Part shown: in pieces, positions 17,229-25,371 of the stretch
How positions within the stretch are numbered: position 1 is the first letter of the stretch
Layout: each line of letters starts with the position of its first letter
DNA from: Congregibacter variabilis
GTDB taxonomy: Bacteria; Pseudomonadota; Gammaproteobacteria; Pseudomonadales; Halieaceae
Reading direction: 5' to 3'
Assembly (NCBI RefSeq): GCF_045689235.1
Contig: NZ_CP136864.1
Span: 2,790,001-2,854,000, forward strand
Length of the DNA stretch: 64,000 nucleotides
Made by a program: the position numbers and the translations under genes
The notes under the pieces: model-generated
The model's database searches: none
Told to the model about the DNA's origin: nothing
What the model saw: only the letters and a program-made list of their open reading frames with translations

Positions 17229-18175
17229 AGATCCAGAGTTTTCACCCACTTTGTTCGATCAACTGATAGCAGTGGTCTTCGTGAACGGAGAAATTGCTCC
17301 GAAAGCGCCTGCATATTGTCTTCTTGTTCCGCTAATTGCTCTACCACACACCACAGCGTCCAGGCGTTGCTGAGGCCCCAGTCGTCGCGTTCGATATGGC
17401 AATTGGGCATACGATAGTGAAATGCCGGCCGAGCATTGACCCGGTCATCATTCACGGTGTCAAAAACGCGTTTGGTATCAATCTCAGCAAGCAGAGGAAG
17501 CAAATCGAGAGCTCGATTCCTCGTGGCGTTGTGCTCCAGGTAATCATCAAAGATCTGATCCATGCTCATAGATTTCCGCGCAAGCACGGTCTCTACATAA
17601 GCTTGGGGATACAAATCGATGTAAGGACTGATTTTACGGGCGGGATCAACGTCATGCGCATCTACCAGCCACCACTGCAAAAGACAAAATGCGCGAAGGT
17701 ATCGTCCGATAGTCTGCGCGTCCAATGCGGGTATCTCGGTGTTTACGTGCACACCATAAGCCGCAATAAGCGACTCTTCTGTTCCCACGGCACCCGCTGC
17801 GCGCAGCCCTGCGCTTATGCTGTTCAGCACGTTCAGGTTCTGTATTGGTATGGGAGGGCATACAACCTCGATCGGCACCAGCGAGGTGGCAAGCTTGCTC
17901 AGGGACTCCAGCCATTGGGGGTCGTCATCCTGTGCATACTCCTCGGAGATTCGTTTAAGGAATGCCCAGTCGACTTCAACCTTGAATGTGCCCACACCGT
18001 CAGCTTTCAGTGTGCATTGTGCAGCGTTGGAGTCTACAACCACCGTATCAAGGGAGTTTTGCATAACGCCCACGGTGGTCTCCAGAGAGATTCCAGAAAA
18101 CTCCACCTCAAAACCTACGCGTCGTTCTTGTCCGGCGATGGTATTGATAGTGGGTGGATGTTTAAACGTGTGCAA
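17201..18175 (-). CDS. Amidoligase family protein (glutamine-synthetase-like COOH-amine ligase)
   Basis: The 324-residue protein resembles the Amidoligase_2 family, predicted to join a carboxylate to an amine with ATP. Supporting segments are the N-terminal GFEVEFSGI (the GS-like metal-binding Glu pair), YGVHVNTEIP (His/Asn of the active site), ISPYIDLYP, and FHYRMPNCHIERDDWGLSNAW near 275. The start is TTG 18175; GGGGAG at suitable spacing supports it, and no ATG is nearer. It overlaps the C26 hydrolase gene, a pairing known from comparative genomics but biochemically open. The product could be a peptide or a modified envelope or storage compound. Confidence 0.8.
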   Translation of the reverse strand: MHTFKHPPTINTIAGQERRVGFEVEFSGISLETTVGVMQNSLDTVVVDSNAAQCTLKADGVGTFKVEVDWAFLKRISEEYAQDDDPQWLESLSKLATSLVPIEVVCPPIPIQNLNVLNSISAGLRAAGAVGTEESLIAAYGVHVNTEIPALDAQTIGRYLRAFCLLQWWLVDAHDVDPARKISPYIDLYPQAYVETVLARKSMSMDQIFDDYLEHNATRNRALDLLPLLAEIDTKRVFDTVNDDRVNARPAFHYRMPNCHIERDDWGLSNAWTLWCVVEQLAEQEDNMQALSEQFLRSRRPLLSVDRTKWVKTLDLWLRDHALV

Positions 18176-18264
18176 TGCCTGCTCCCCGTGAATTGCGATT
18201 CGCCCTATTAATCTTACGCAGGACTGCTAGATAGAGTTTGACAGAAAACCGGATCTTGAACCTG

Positions 18265-19014
18265 CTACTGCGCCGGGAGGTCCGCATCAAGCCATTGGTT
18301 TAGAGGGGTCGAGGAGCGTAGATTTTGATACCACACCCCATAACCGTCGCTAGAGGGATGTAAGCCGTCCTTTGCATAGTATTTTTTCGGGTTTTTTTTG
18401 AAAGGACTGCCTTCTTTCGAGAGCCTCAGCAAGTCGAGGAAGTGTACGTTTTTGTTTGAAGCTGCCTCAAGGAAAATGTCCCTTACTACACGAGAGCGGT
18501 AAGAGAGCAGCTTGGACAAGGGCCATGGCACGGACGGGGCCTCTCCCAGGTCGCCCACGCTCACCAACAGAACCTGTGGACTAACAGCGGTCGCCGCAGT
18601 GAGGCTGGACTCAATTGCTTCGCGAAGATGGTTGCGCCGGGTAAAGCGTAAAGCATCGTTACCGCCCACTTGCATGACTATGAGGTCATATTGGTCTTGC
18701 GGCGCACGTTCAAGCTGAGCGGGGACCGCAGCGGTGAGTACTCCATCGCGTGCGAGGTTGAGCACGGTGGTGCCAGGGAAGTCGGCGGCAATGCGGCCTG
18801 CAATGGAGTCTTTAGCCGACGTCGCGCCTGTACCTACCGCCGTGCTGTCTCCAACTACCAGAATCTTGCGCTGTGAATGCACGGGCTTCTGGCTAAAAGG
18901 CTCGCTTGCTTTTGCCAGGTCGCCGCTGCGGGCGATTGCCACTGCGACAACGATGACGTTATACAGAGATAGCAGGACAGCAGCGGTGAGAAATATCGAC
19001 ATCAGCTTAGGCAT
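18265..19014 (-). CDS. SGNH/GDSL hydrolase, membrane-anchored
   Basis: The 249-residue protein has one N-terminal hydrophobic helix (about 5-27), then an SGNH domain. Block I is VVGDSTAVGTG (Ser57), block III is VGGNDALRF, and block V is DGLHPSSDGYG with the catalytic Asp/His. These enzymes are esterases or deacetylases, often acting on acylated glycans or lipids; the substrate is not readable here. It lies 21 nt after the GNAT gene and 89 nt before the amidoligase gene, all on the same strand. Confidence 0.87.
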   Translation of the reverse strand: MPKLMSIFLTAAVLLSLYNVIVVAVAIARSGDLAKASEPFSQKPVHSQRKILVVGDSTAVGTGATSAKDSIAGRIAADFPGTTVLNLARDGVLTAAVPAQLERAPQDQYDLIVMQVGGNDALRFTRRNHLREAIESSLTAATAVSPQVLLVSVGDLGEAPSVPWPLSKLLSYRSRVVRDIFLEAASNKNVHFLDLLRLSKEGSPFKKNPKKYYAKDGLHPSSDGYGVWYQNLRSSTPLNQWLDADLPAQ

Positions 19015-19035
19015 TATTGCTTGGCGACGTCGGTA

Positions 19036-19500
19036 CTACTGTGCGGATGCATGGGTCATGTAGATGTGCGAGATCCCATCTTCCATATAGGGCTCAGAGC
19101 ACACCACAAAGCCCAAAGACTCATAGAAGCGCTGCAGATATGCCTGAGCACCGATGAGAATCTCTCGATCCGGCCAGTTTTTGAGATTGAAGTCGATACC
19201 CCGGCGAACCAACTCACGACCCAGGTCTCGACCGCGCTGCGCTGGATCGACAATAACCCGGCCTATAGAGCTCTCGCTATCGTAGGAGGTGCCCGGCGGC
19301 AGGCAGCGCTGATACGCCAGCACCTTGCCGTTTTCACGATAGGCCACATGCCATGCGGCAGCGTCCAGGCCATCAGGGTCTAAATACACGCAGTTTTGCT
19401 CCACCACGAAGACAGCGGAGCGCAGTTGCAGCAATTCGTAGACCTCTGTGCCACTTAATGATGAAAAGTGCTGGCAGGACCAGCCGCTATCGTCCAGCAT
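19036..19500 (-). CDS. ElaA-type GNAT family N-acetyltransferase
   Basis: The 154-residue protein follows the ElaA pattern: YELLQLRSAVFVVEQNCVYLDPDGLD at the N-terminus, the acetyl-CoA loop VDPAQRGRDLGRELV, and the C-terminal AYLQRFYESLGFVVCSEPYMEDGISHIYM. ElaA proteins are small acyltransferases of uncertain substrate. It heads the minus-strand cluster GNAT-SGNH-amidoligase-C26, which may be one transcription unit. Confidence 0.87.
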   Translation of the reverse strand: MLDDSGWSCQHFSSLSGTEVYELLQLRSAVFVVEQNCVYLDPDGLDAAAWHVAYRENGKVLAYQRCLPPGTSYDSESSIGRVIVDPAQRGRDLGRELVRRGIDFNLKNWPDREILIGAQAYLQRFYESLGFVVCSEPYMEDGISHIYMTHASAQ

Positions 19501-19632
19501 TCTGTTTGCCTGACCGCTCGGAAGGTCGCCATGCTAGCGACTTGCTTGCTTTCTCGCCACTTGAGTTGTTCTCGCTGGAGGGAGAAGTTGGTATCATCAG
19601 CGTCTCCGCGCTGTTCATAGCGCATCGATAAG

Positions 19633-20499
19633 ATGGTAGCCAGATCGAGCATGCTAGCGAGCGTCGAATTACCCGCTGATTTTAAGCTCCTGAACCAGCA
19701 GTATCGTGGTTTGGTGCAAGCCTTGCTGGATGAAATTGAGCTGCTACCCATACGCGTAGAGGTTGCCCCGACCCAAACCGGCAATTTCCGTGGTTTTGAT
19801 CCCGCAAAATTCTATCTGGTGGCCAGCGGTACCGTAACGGCGCGCTATGCCAATCGTGCCGTGTATTTGCTCGAAGAGGGCGATATTTTACTACCTGATA
19901 TTGCCGGCGGACGGGATCCGGATGCCGCGGTGTTTTATGGCAGTGAAGCCGGCGCCAGCCTCAATAGCTACAGTGCTCTGGAATTCATGCAGCAGATATT
20001 CGCTCGTCCCAGCACGACCAAGCTGTGGACGCGGATGTTGGTCACCTACAGCGGGATGATGCTGCGTTTGACAGCGATGCAAACACAGATTGATGTCGTC
20101 ACAACGCCAGGCTTTGCCCTTTACGAGCCGGGCGAAGTCATCATCACCCAGGGGGAGCGCGCGCAATACGTGTTTAATCTTACATCCGGACTTGCGGATG
20201 TTCTGGTGGACGATGTTCCCGTAGGTATCATCAGCCCGGGAGAGATTTTCGGTGCGATGGCGGCGCTGACCCACGCGGATCGCAGTGCTACGGTACGTGC
20301 TCGAAGCCGTTGCAGTGTTGTGAAGGTGCCCACGAGCCAATTTACGGATCTGATAAAGAGTAATCCGGCGACGATTCATGCCCTGTTAACCGATATGGCT
20401 AATTCCATTGTCAGCCTGAACGAGCAACTCGTGCAGCAGCGCAGTGGCAGTAAAGATAGCCCGGTAAATAGTCAGGTAGATACCCAGGGAGGCGATTAG
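19633..20499 (+). CDS. Tandem cyclic-nucleotide-binding-fold protein without DNA-binding domain
   Basis: The 288-residue protein has a clear cyclic-nucleotide-binding jelly roll at about 165-265 (EVIITQGERAQYVFNLTSGLADVLV, GEIFGAMAALTHADRSATVRA). An earlier stretch (about 55-100, AKFYLVASGTVTARY...LLEEGDIL) reads like a second, degenerate copy. No helix-turn-helix follows, so it is not a CRP-type regulator. The Arg of the cyclic-nucleotide phosphate cassette is not clearly conserved, so ligand binding is open. It lies 45 nt before parC on the same strand. An ATG at 19651 is an alternative start. Confidence 0.75.
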   Translation: MVARSSMLASVELPADFKLLNQQYRGLVQALLDEIELLPIRVEVAPTQTGNFRGFDPAKFYLVASGTVTARYANRAVYLLEEGDILLPDIAGGRDPDAAVFYGSEAGASLNSYSALEFMQQIFARPSTTKLWTRMLVTYSGMMLRLTAMQTQIDVVTTPGFALYEPGEVIITQGERAQYVFNLTSGLADVLVDDVPVGIISPGEIFGAMAALTHADRSATVRARSRCSVVKVPTSQFTDLIKSNPATIHALLTDMANSIVSLNEQLVQQRSGSKDSPVNSQVDTQGGD

Positions 20500-20544
20500 G
20501 CCTGCTCTGTCCCTGTTGCAAATACCCTCCAAGAGACCCAATAA

Positions 20545-22794
20545 ATGAGTGACACCAGTTCCATCGATGACGATGGCATCGAGGGCATTTCCCTAAAACA
20601 ATATGCCGAAAAGGCATACCTTGACTACTCGATGTACGTCATTCTTGATCGCGCTTTGCCGCATATCGGTGACGGCCTGAAGCCCGTGCAGCGACGCATC
20701 GTGTACGCCATGAGTGAGTTGGGCCTGAAGTCCACCGCCAAGTTCAAGAAGTCGGCGCGCACCGTGGGTGACGTGATCGGTAAGTTCCATCCCCATGGTG
20801 ATAGCGCCGCCTACGAGGCTATGGTGCTTATGGCCCAAAGCTTCAGCTATCGCTATCCCCTGGTGGATGGCCAGGGCAACTGGGGCGCACCGGACGACCC
20901 CAAGTCCTTTGCCGCCATGCGTTATACCGAGTCGCGCCTCACAGCCTACGCCGATGTGCTTCTGGGAGAGCTTGGGCAGGGCACTGTCGATTGGGTGCCG
21001 AACTTTGATGGCACCATGGAGGAGCCCTCGCTGCTGCCGGCCCAGGTACCCAATATTCTGCTCAACGGTACTACAGGGATCGCGGTGGGTATGGCGACGG
21101 ATATTCCGCCGCATAACCTGCGAGAAGTTGTAACTGCAGCAATTACGCTTCTGGACGCCCCAAAAACAACGCTTGCGCAGCTTTGCGAGATTATTCAAGG
21201 GCCGGACTACCCCACAGAAGCAGAAATCATTACCCCTCCCCAGGACATTGCCCAGATTTATGCAACCGGCCGCGGCGGCTTGCGCATGCGCGCGGTTTGG
21301 GAGCTCGAGCAGGGTGACATCGTAGTTACCGCCTTGCCCCATCAGGCGTCCGGGTCTCGGGTATTGGAGCAGATAGCCCAGCAAATGCAGGCTAAAAAGC
21401 TGCCGATGGTTGCGGATCTTCGCGATGAGTCGGATCACGAAAACCCTACCCGTTTGGTCATTGTGCCTCGGTCTAACCGCATAGACCGAGAGGGACTCAT
21501 GAGCCATCTCTTTGCGACTACGGATCTGGAACGCACTTATCGCGTCAATCTCAACATGATTGGTATTGATGGTCGCCCCGGAGTGCGCAGTCTCGACGGA
21601 ATACTGACTCAGTGGCTGAAGTTCCGTCGCGAAACGGTGCGACGTCGTTTGTCCTACCGTCTGGAGCGTGTGGAGCGGCGTTTACATATTCTGGAAGGCT
21701 ATCTGGTTGCCTACCTGAATATTGACGAAGTGATTCACATCATCCGTACCGAGGAGCATCCCAAGCAGGCGCTCATGCAGCGCTTTGAGATCTCCGATGT
21801 GCAGGCTGAAGCTATTCTTGAATTGAAGCTGCGTAATCTTGCCAAGCTCGAAGAAATGAAAATTCGCGGTGAGCAGGACGAGCTTGGAAAAGAGCGCGAC
21901 TGGCTTGAAAAAACCCTTGGCTCCGATGCAAGACTCAAAACGCTGATCAAGAAAGAACTCACTGCCATTGCGGACAAGTACGGCGATGATCGTCGTTCGC
22001 CACTGGCATTGCGAGACGAAGCTAAAGCGTTCAGTGAGCTGGAGCTGATGACGGCGGATCCGATTACCGTGGTGCTGTCCGAAAAAGGCTGGATTCGTGC
22101 AGCTAAGGGGCACGATATGGATCCCACGACGCTGAGCTACAAGTCCGGAGACAGCTTTAAGCTGGCGGCGCGAGGGCGCAGCAATCAACCGGCAGTGATT
22201 ATTGATTCCACGGGCCGGGCCTACACCCTTGCCACTCACAATCTGCCTTCGGCGCGAGGACAGGGAGAGCCACTTACCGGGCGTATCAACCCTCCTTCGG
22301 GAGCGGGGTTCGATGGGCTGATGATGGGTGAAGGATCCCAGCGTTGCCTGCTGGCATCCGATGCTGGCTATGGCTTCATTACCACCCTTGGCGACCTCCA
22401 AACAAAAAATCGAGCGGGTAAGGCCGCTTTGAGTTTGCCTGCGGGAGCCAAGGTGGTGAGCCCTGTGCTTCTTGAAGAGGAGGCGCAATGGGTGGCAGCG
22501 GTAAGTAATGAGGGGCGTTTGCTGCTGTTTCCACTGGCGGATCTGCCCAGCCTGTCTCGAGGTAAGGGCAACAAAATTATCTCAATACCCGGGCCTCGGG
22601 CGCGAGATCGGGAAGAGTATGTGGTGGCCGTCGCTGTGCTTAAGGAAAGGGATGGACTGACCGTGTGGGCAGGAAAACGCCATCTAACGCTCAAGAGGTC
22701 CGAGCTTGATCACTATCACGGTGAGCGAGGACGTCGGGGCAACAAATTACCCCGAGGGTTTCAGCGTGTAGAAAGAATGGATGTCGCTGAGTGA
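20545..22794 (+). CDS. parC: DNA topoisomerase IV subunit A
   Basis: ParC is the DNA-cleaving subunit of topoisomerase IV, which decatenates daughter chromosomes. The 749 residues contain LKPVQRRIVYAM, the quinolone-resistance region HPHGDSAAYEAM (Ser87 and Glu91 in the drug-sensitive form), the catalytic Tyr127 in AAMRYTESR, and a degenerate C-terminal beta-pinwheel. The ParC-type rather than GyrA-type assignment rests on the length and the short C-terminal domain without a GyrA box. parE is not in this window. Confidence 0.96.
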   Translation: MSDTSSIDDDGIEGISLKQYAEKAYLDYSMYVILDRALPHIGDGLKPVQRRIVYAMSELGLKSTAKFKKSARTVGDVIGKFHPHGDSAAYEAMVLMAQSFSYRYPLVDGQGNWGAPDDPKSFAAMRYTESRLTAYADVLLGELGQGTVDWVPNFDGTMEEPSLLPAQVPNILLNGTTGIAVGMATDIPPHNLREVVTAAITLLDAPKTTLAQLCEIIQGPDYPTEAEIITPPQDIAQIYATGRGGLRMRAVWELEQGDIVVTALPHQASGSRVLEQIAQQMQAKKLPMVADLRDESDHENPTRLVIVPRSNRIDREGLMSHLFATTDLERTYRVNLNMIGIDGRPGVRSLDGILTQWLKFRRETVRRRLSYRLERVERRLHILEGYLVAYLNIDEVIHIIRTEEHPKQALMQRFEISDVQAEAILELKLRNLAKLEEMKIRGEQDELGKERDWLEKTLGSDARLKTLIKKELTAIADKYGDDRRSPLALRDEAKAFSELELMTADPITVVLSEKGWIRAAKGHDMDPTTLSYKSGDSFKLAARGRSNQPAVIIDSTGRAYTLATHNLPSARGQGEPLTGRINPPSGAGFDGLMMGEGSQRCLLASDAGYGFITTLGDLQTKNRAGKAALSLPAGAKVVSPVLLEEEAQWVAAVSNEGRLLLFPLADLPSLSRGKGNKIISIPGPRARDREEYVVAVAVLKERDGLTVWAGKRHLTLKRSELDHYHGERGRRGNKLPRGFQRVERMDVAE

Positions 22795-22821
22795 GGTAGA
22801 CGCTGCGCGGGAACAGCGCAG

Positions 22822-24087
22822 TCAGGCGTTGTCCCTTGTGGCCTGTGGCTTGATGCGCTCGACAATCATCTGTGCCTGATGCCTAAGTAGATTTTCCTGC
22901 TCCGATGACAACTGTAGAAGCTCACTGACCCCCGTGTTCTCCTCGCCGTCCTCGGCGAGCGTTGCGGCGCTGATCAGCTGTTCATCCGCCAGCGCAGTTT
23001 CAGCCAGGAGAATCGCGGGGTAGCGTCCATGATTCAGGCAGACGTCCCGGAGCTCGTCAATGGCACCTTGCAGATGTAGCTCGGGATACATGTCATTGGA
23101 ATCGTCTGTGCTGTGTTCACACTGTCCCAGTGCCATTGCCAGCTCCAAAGAGAGATTGGTGCGCTCTTGCAGTCCCAAAGATATCAAGGCAATCAGGCGC
23201 GCACAGCTCGCCGCGCGAAGGGCTTCACTGCCTGCATTGGGTTGCGGACCAAAGCTGATAACCAGGCCAAAAGGACGTGAAACGATGAGTTCACCCCGGT
23301 AGCAATGGGCGGCAGCCTGAACGATTTGTTGCAGCCTTCGCGTGTAACGATGCAGATTTGACTCGCCCAGAGTGTGTACGTAGCGAGCCAGACTCGCCAG
23401 ATGTACAAACAAAATCGTCGTATGCTGGAACTCGGTCGCCGCGGCAGGTACCGGGGCGTGACCCCGGAGCATATCCAAAGGGAGGACCTCTACGCTTTGT
23501 CGTATTTTTGCAATCTCGTTTTCCAGTCCTGGGTCGACGCTTCCTGGCAGCGCAAGCTGCGTATCCAGCGCCAACAATGAAGTCGCCAGGCGCTGTGCAA
23601 AAACACGGGTTGCCATAAATACCAGCAGACTCAGGGCTGCAGCCAGAGCAAGTAAAGAAAAGAGAAAACGCCAGCGGCTTTCCTGTCCCGAGCTGCCGTC
23701 TACCGAGACGAGTACCTCACCCGCGATGTCTTCACCAATACGTATCGGTGCGCTGTACTGAGTGAGAGCTGGTCCACTGATAATGCCAGCGGTACCCATG
23801 GCCATGCCCTCCACGTCGCGGATGGTAATGCCGCCAGCTAGCGAGCTGTCTACAAATCGCTGCAACGAGGCCCGGGCACTGAGCAGGTCTCCGCGCTGGA
23901 GAGCCTCGCGGACCGTGGACGACACCTGTTGGGCAAGGGATTCACCGTAAAGCCGCTCACGCTCGTTTTGAAGGTAGGCGCTGGATGTCGCTGCCAACCA
24001 CAAAAGACAAAGGCCCACGAGCAGGGCGCAGCCGGCGGCCATAATAGGTAGCTGTAGACTCAGGCTGAGATCTTTAAAGCGTTGCAT
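22822..24087 (-). CDS. Smp/YtjB-like membrane protein with degenerate nucleotide-cyclase fold
   Basis: The 421-residue protein has two transmembrane helices (about 14-36 and 140-160) flanking a periplasmic loop of roughly 100 residues. The cytoplasmic part resembles a class III nucleotide cyclase in layout (TTILFVHLASLARY, then YRGELIVSRPFGLVISFG). The metal-binding Asp positions are replaced, so catalysis is unlikely. Position next to serB matches the Smp (YtjB) neighbourhood in enterobacteria and a similar gene in Pseudomonas. A signalling role in the membrane is inference. Confidence 0.65.
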   Translation of the reverse strand: MQRFKDLSLSLQLPIMAAGCALLVGLCLLWLAATSSAYLQNERERLYGESLAQQVSSTVREALQRGDLLSARASLQRFVDSSLAGGITIRDVEGMAMGTAGIISGPALTQYSAPIRIGEDIAGEVLVSVDGSSGQESRWRFLFSLLALAAALSLLVFMATRVFAQRLATSLLALDTQLALPGSVDPGLENEIAKIRQSVEVLPLDMLRGHAPVPAAATEFQHTTILFVHLASLARYVHTLGESNLHRYTRRLQQIVQAAAHCYRGELIVSRPFGLVISFGPQPNAGSEALRAASCARLIALISLGLQERTNLSLELAMALGQCEHSTDDSNDMYPELHLQGAIDELRDVCLNHGRYPAILLAETALADEQLISAATLAEDGEENTGVSELLQLSSEQENLLRHQAQMIVERIKPQATRDNA

Positions 24088-24204
24088 GACCGATTCGTTG
24101 CGATACGATTTTGCGAAGTATAAGCGCGCGCCCTACACGGCGTCTCCCTGTCTTAACTGTGAGTTAGAATTAAGGCCGAAATTTCTGGAAAGCAGGCTCT
24201 CATC

Positions 24205-25371
24205 GTGACAAAAATGGGTTTTTCCCTCCCGGCAACATTAAGCTACTCATCGTTACAGTGGTTATTGCCCGAGCTTGCGTTGGCTGACACCGTACATTTT
24301 GTTGCGGAGCCTCCAGTGCTTGTTTTGCATAGCGAGACTGACGAAGAATTAGCTGATCGCGTTGCTGCGGCTCTGTCTCGTTTGGGATTGAGCTGGCAGG
24401 CACAGGCCGTATCAAATACAGCGGCATATAACGATTTGCCCCTTTACCAAAATGCGGATGCGGTGCTGACTCTTATTGTGCCGGCAGGTGGCGAAGTGCC
24501 TTCGGAGCTTATGGCAACGCTTGCGCAATGGAATGTCGAGTTGCGAGGCCTGCGCCGGCTGTCCCTCAATGGTCCGGGTCAGGAGTTGGCACTTGAGCTG
24601 TATCTGGATGATTGGGCACGCTTGGCTGGTCGTCGTGAAGCGCTTCAGGAACTGGCGACGCGCTGGGAAGTGGATCTGATGCTCGCGCCGAGCGACAGCA
24701 AGCGTCCTCGCCGGCGGTTGATCGCTTTTGATATGGATTCAACGCTGATTCAGTGCGAAGTTATTGATGAGCTTGCCCGTCGTGCAGGTGTGGGCGATGA
24801 GGTTGCCGCGGTCACAGCCAGCGCCATGCGCGGTGAGCTCGATTTTCGCAGCAGTTTTCGTGAGCGCATGAGTAAGTTGCGGGGCTTGCATGCCTCCGAG
24901 ATTCACGAGGTTAGTGCCCATCTACCGCTTATGCCCGGCGCTCGTTCGTTGCTGCGTACCCTGCGCTCGCAGGGTCACTACACGGTAATTTTATCCGGGG
25001 GCTTTGATTACTTCGCGAAGCAGGTACAGACTCGAATTGGCGTTGATGAAGTTCATGCCAATCAGCTGCAAATTGTCGATGAGCAGCTAAGCGGCGAAGT
25101 AAACGGTGAGATTGTCGACGGTGAGCGTAAGGTTCTCTTGCTCACTGAGATAGCGCAGCGCGAAGGTTTTGATCTTAGGGATACCGTTGCTGTAGGTGAC
25201 GGAGCAAACGACTTGCCAATGTTGGCTGCAGCGGGTTTAGGTGTTGCCTTCCACGCCAAGCCACTGGTGCGCAAAACCGCTCCTTGCGCGGTTAGCTACA
25301 GCACCCTTGAGGGTTTGCTGTATTTGCTGGGCGTCCCCCGAGGGGGCCTGTTAGATATCAGTCCAGATTGA
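24205..25371 (+). CDS. serB: Phosphoserine phosphatase SerB
   Basis: SerB dephosphorylates phosphoserine in the last step of serine synthesis. The 388-residue protein has an N-terminal ACT-like region (about 35-160) and a HAD phosphatase core. The core has the nucleophile Asp176 and acid Asp178 in IAFDMDSTLIQCE, the Ser loop VILSGGFDYF, and the metal loop VAVGDGANDLPML. It starts with GTG 24205. Its end overlaps the convergent neighbour by 21 nt. Confidence 0.96.
   Translation: MTKMGFSLPATLSYSSLQWLLPELALADTVHFVAEPPVLVLHSETDEELADRVAAALSRLGLSWQAQAVSNTAAYNDLPLYQNADAVLTLIVPAGGEVPSELMATLAQWNVELRGLRRLSLNGPGQELALELYLDDWARLAGRREALQELATRWEVDLMLAPSDSKRPRRRLIAFDMDSTLIQCEVIDELARRAGVGDEVAAVTASAMRGELDFRSSFRERMSKLRGLHASEIHEVSAHLPLMPGARSLLRTLRSQGHYTVILSGGFDYFAKQVQTRIGVDEVHANQLQIVDEQLSGEVNGEIVDGERKVLLLTEIAQREGFDLRDTVAVGDGANDLPMLAAAGLGVAFHAKPLVRKTAPCAVSYSTLEGLLYLLGVPRGGLLDISPD

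Noticed and set aside
17336..18211. Long plus-strand frame opposite the amidoligase gene
   Set aside because: It mirrors a supported coding gene, has no family similarity I can see, and its codon pattern is that of a shadow.
20593..21507. Long minus-strand frame inside parC
   Set aside because: ParC motifs cover the whole stretch on the plus strand; this is an antisense shadow.
21682..22488. Second minus-strand frame inside parC
   Set aside because: Antisense shadow of the ParC coiled-coil and C-terminal region.
25335..25346. CCCCC-GA-GGGGG repeat at the serB end as a terminator
   Set aside because: Loop of two bases is too tight and no T-tract follows; it lies inside coding sequence near the convergent gene end.
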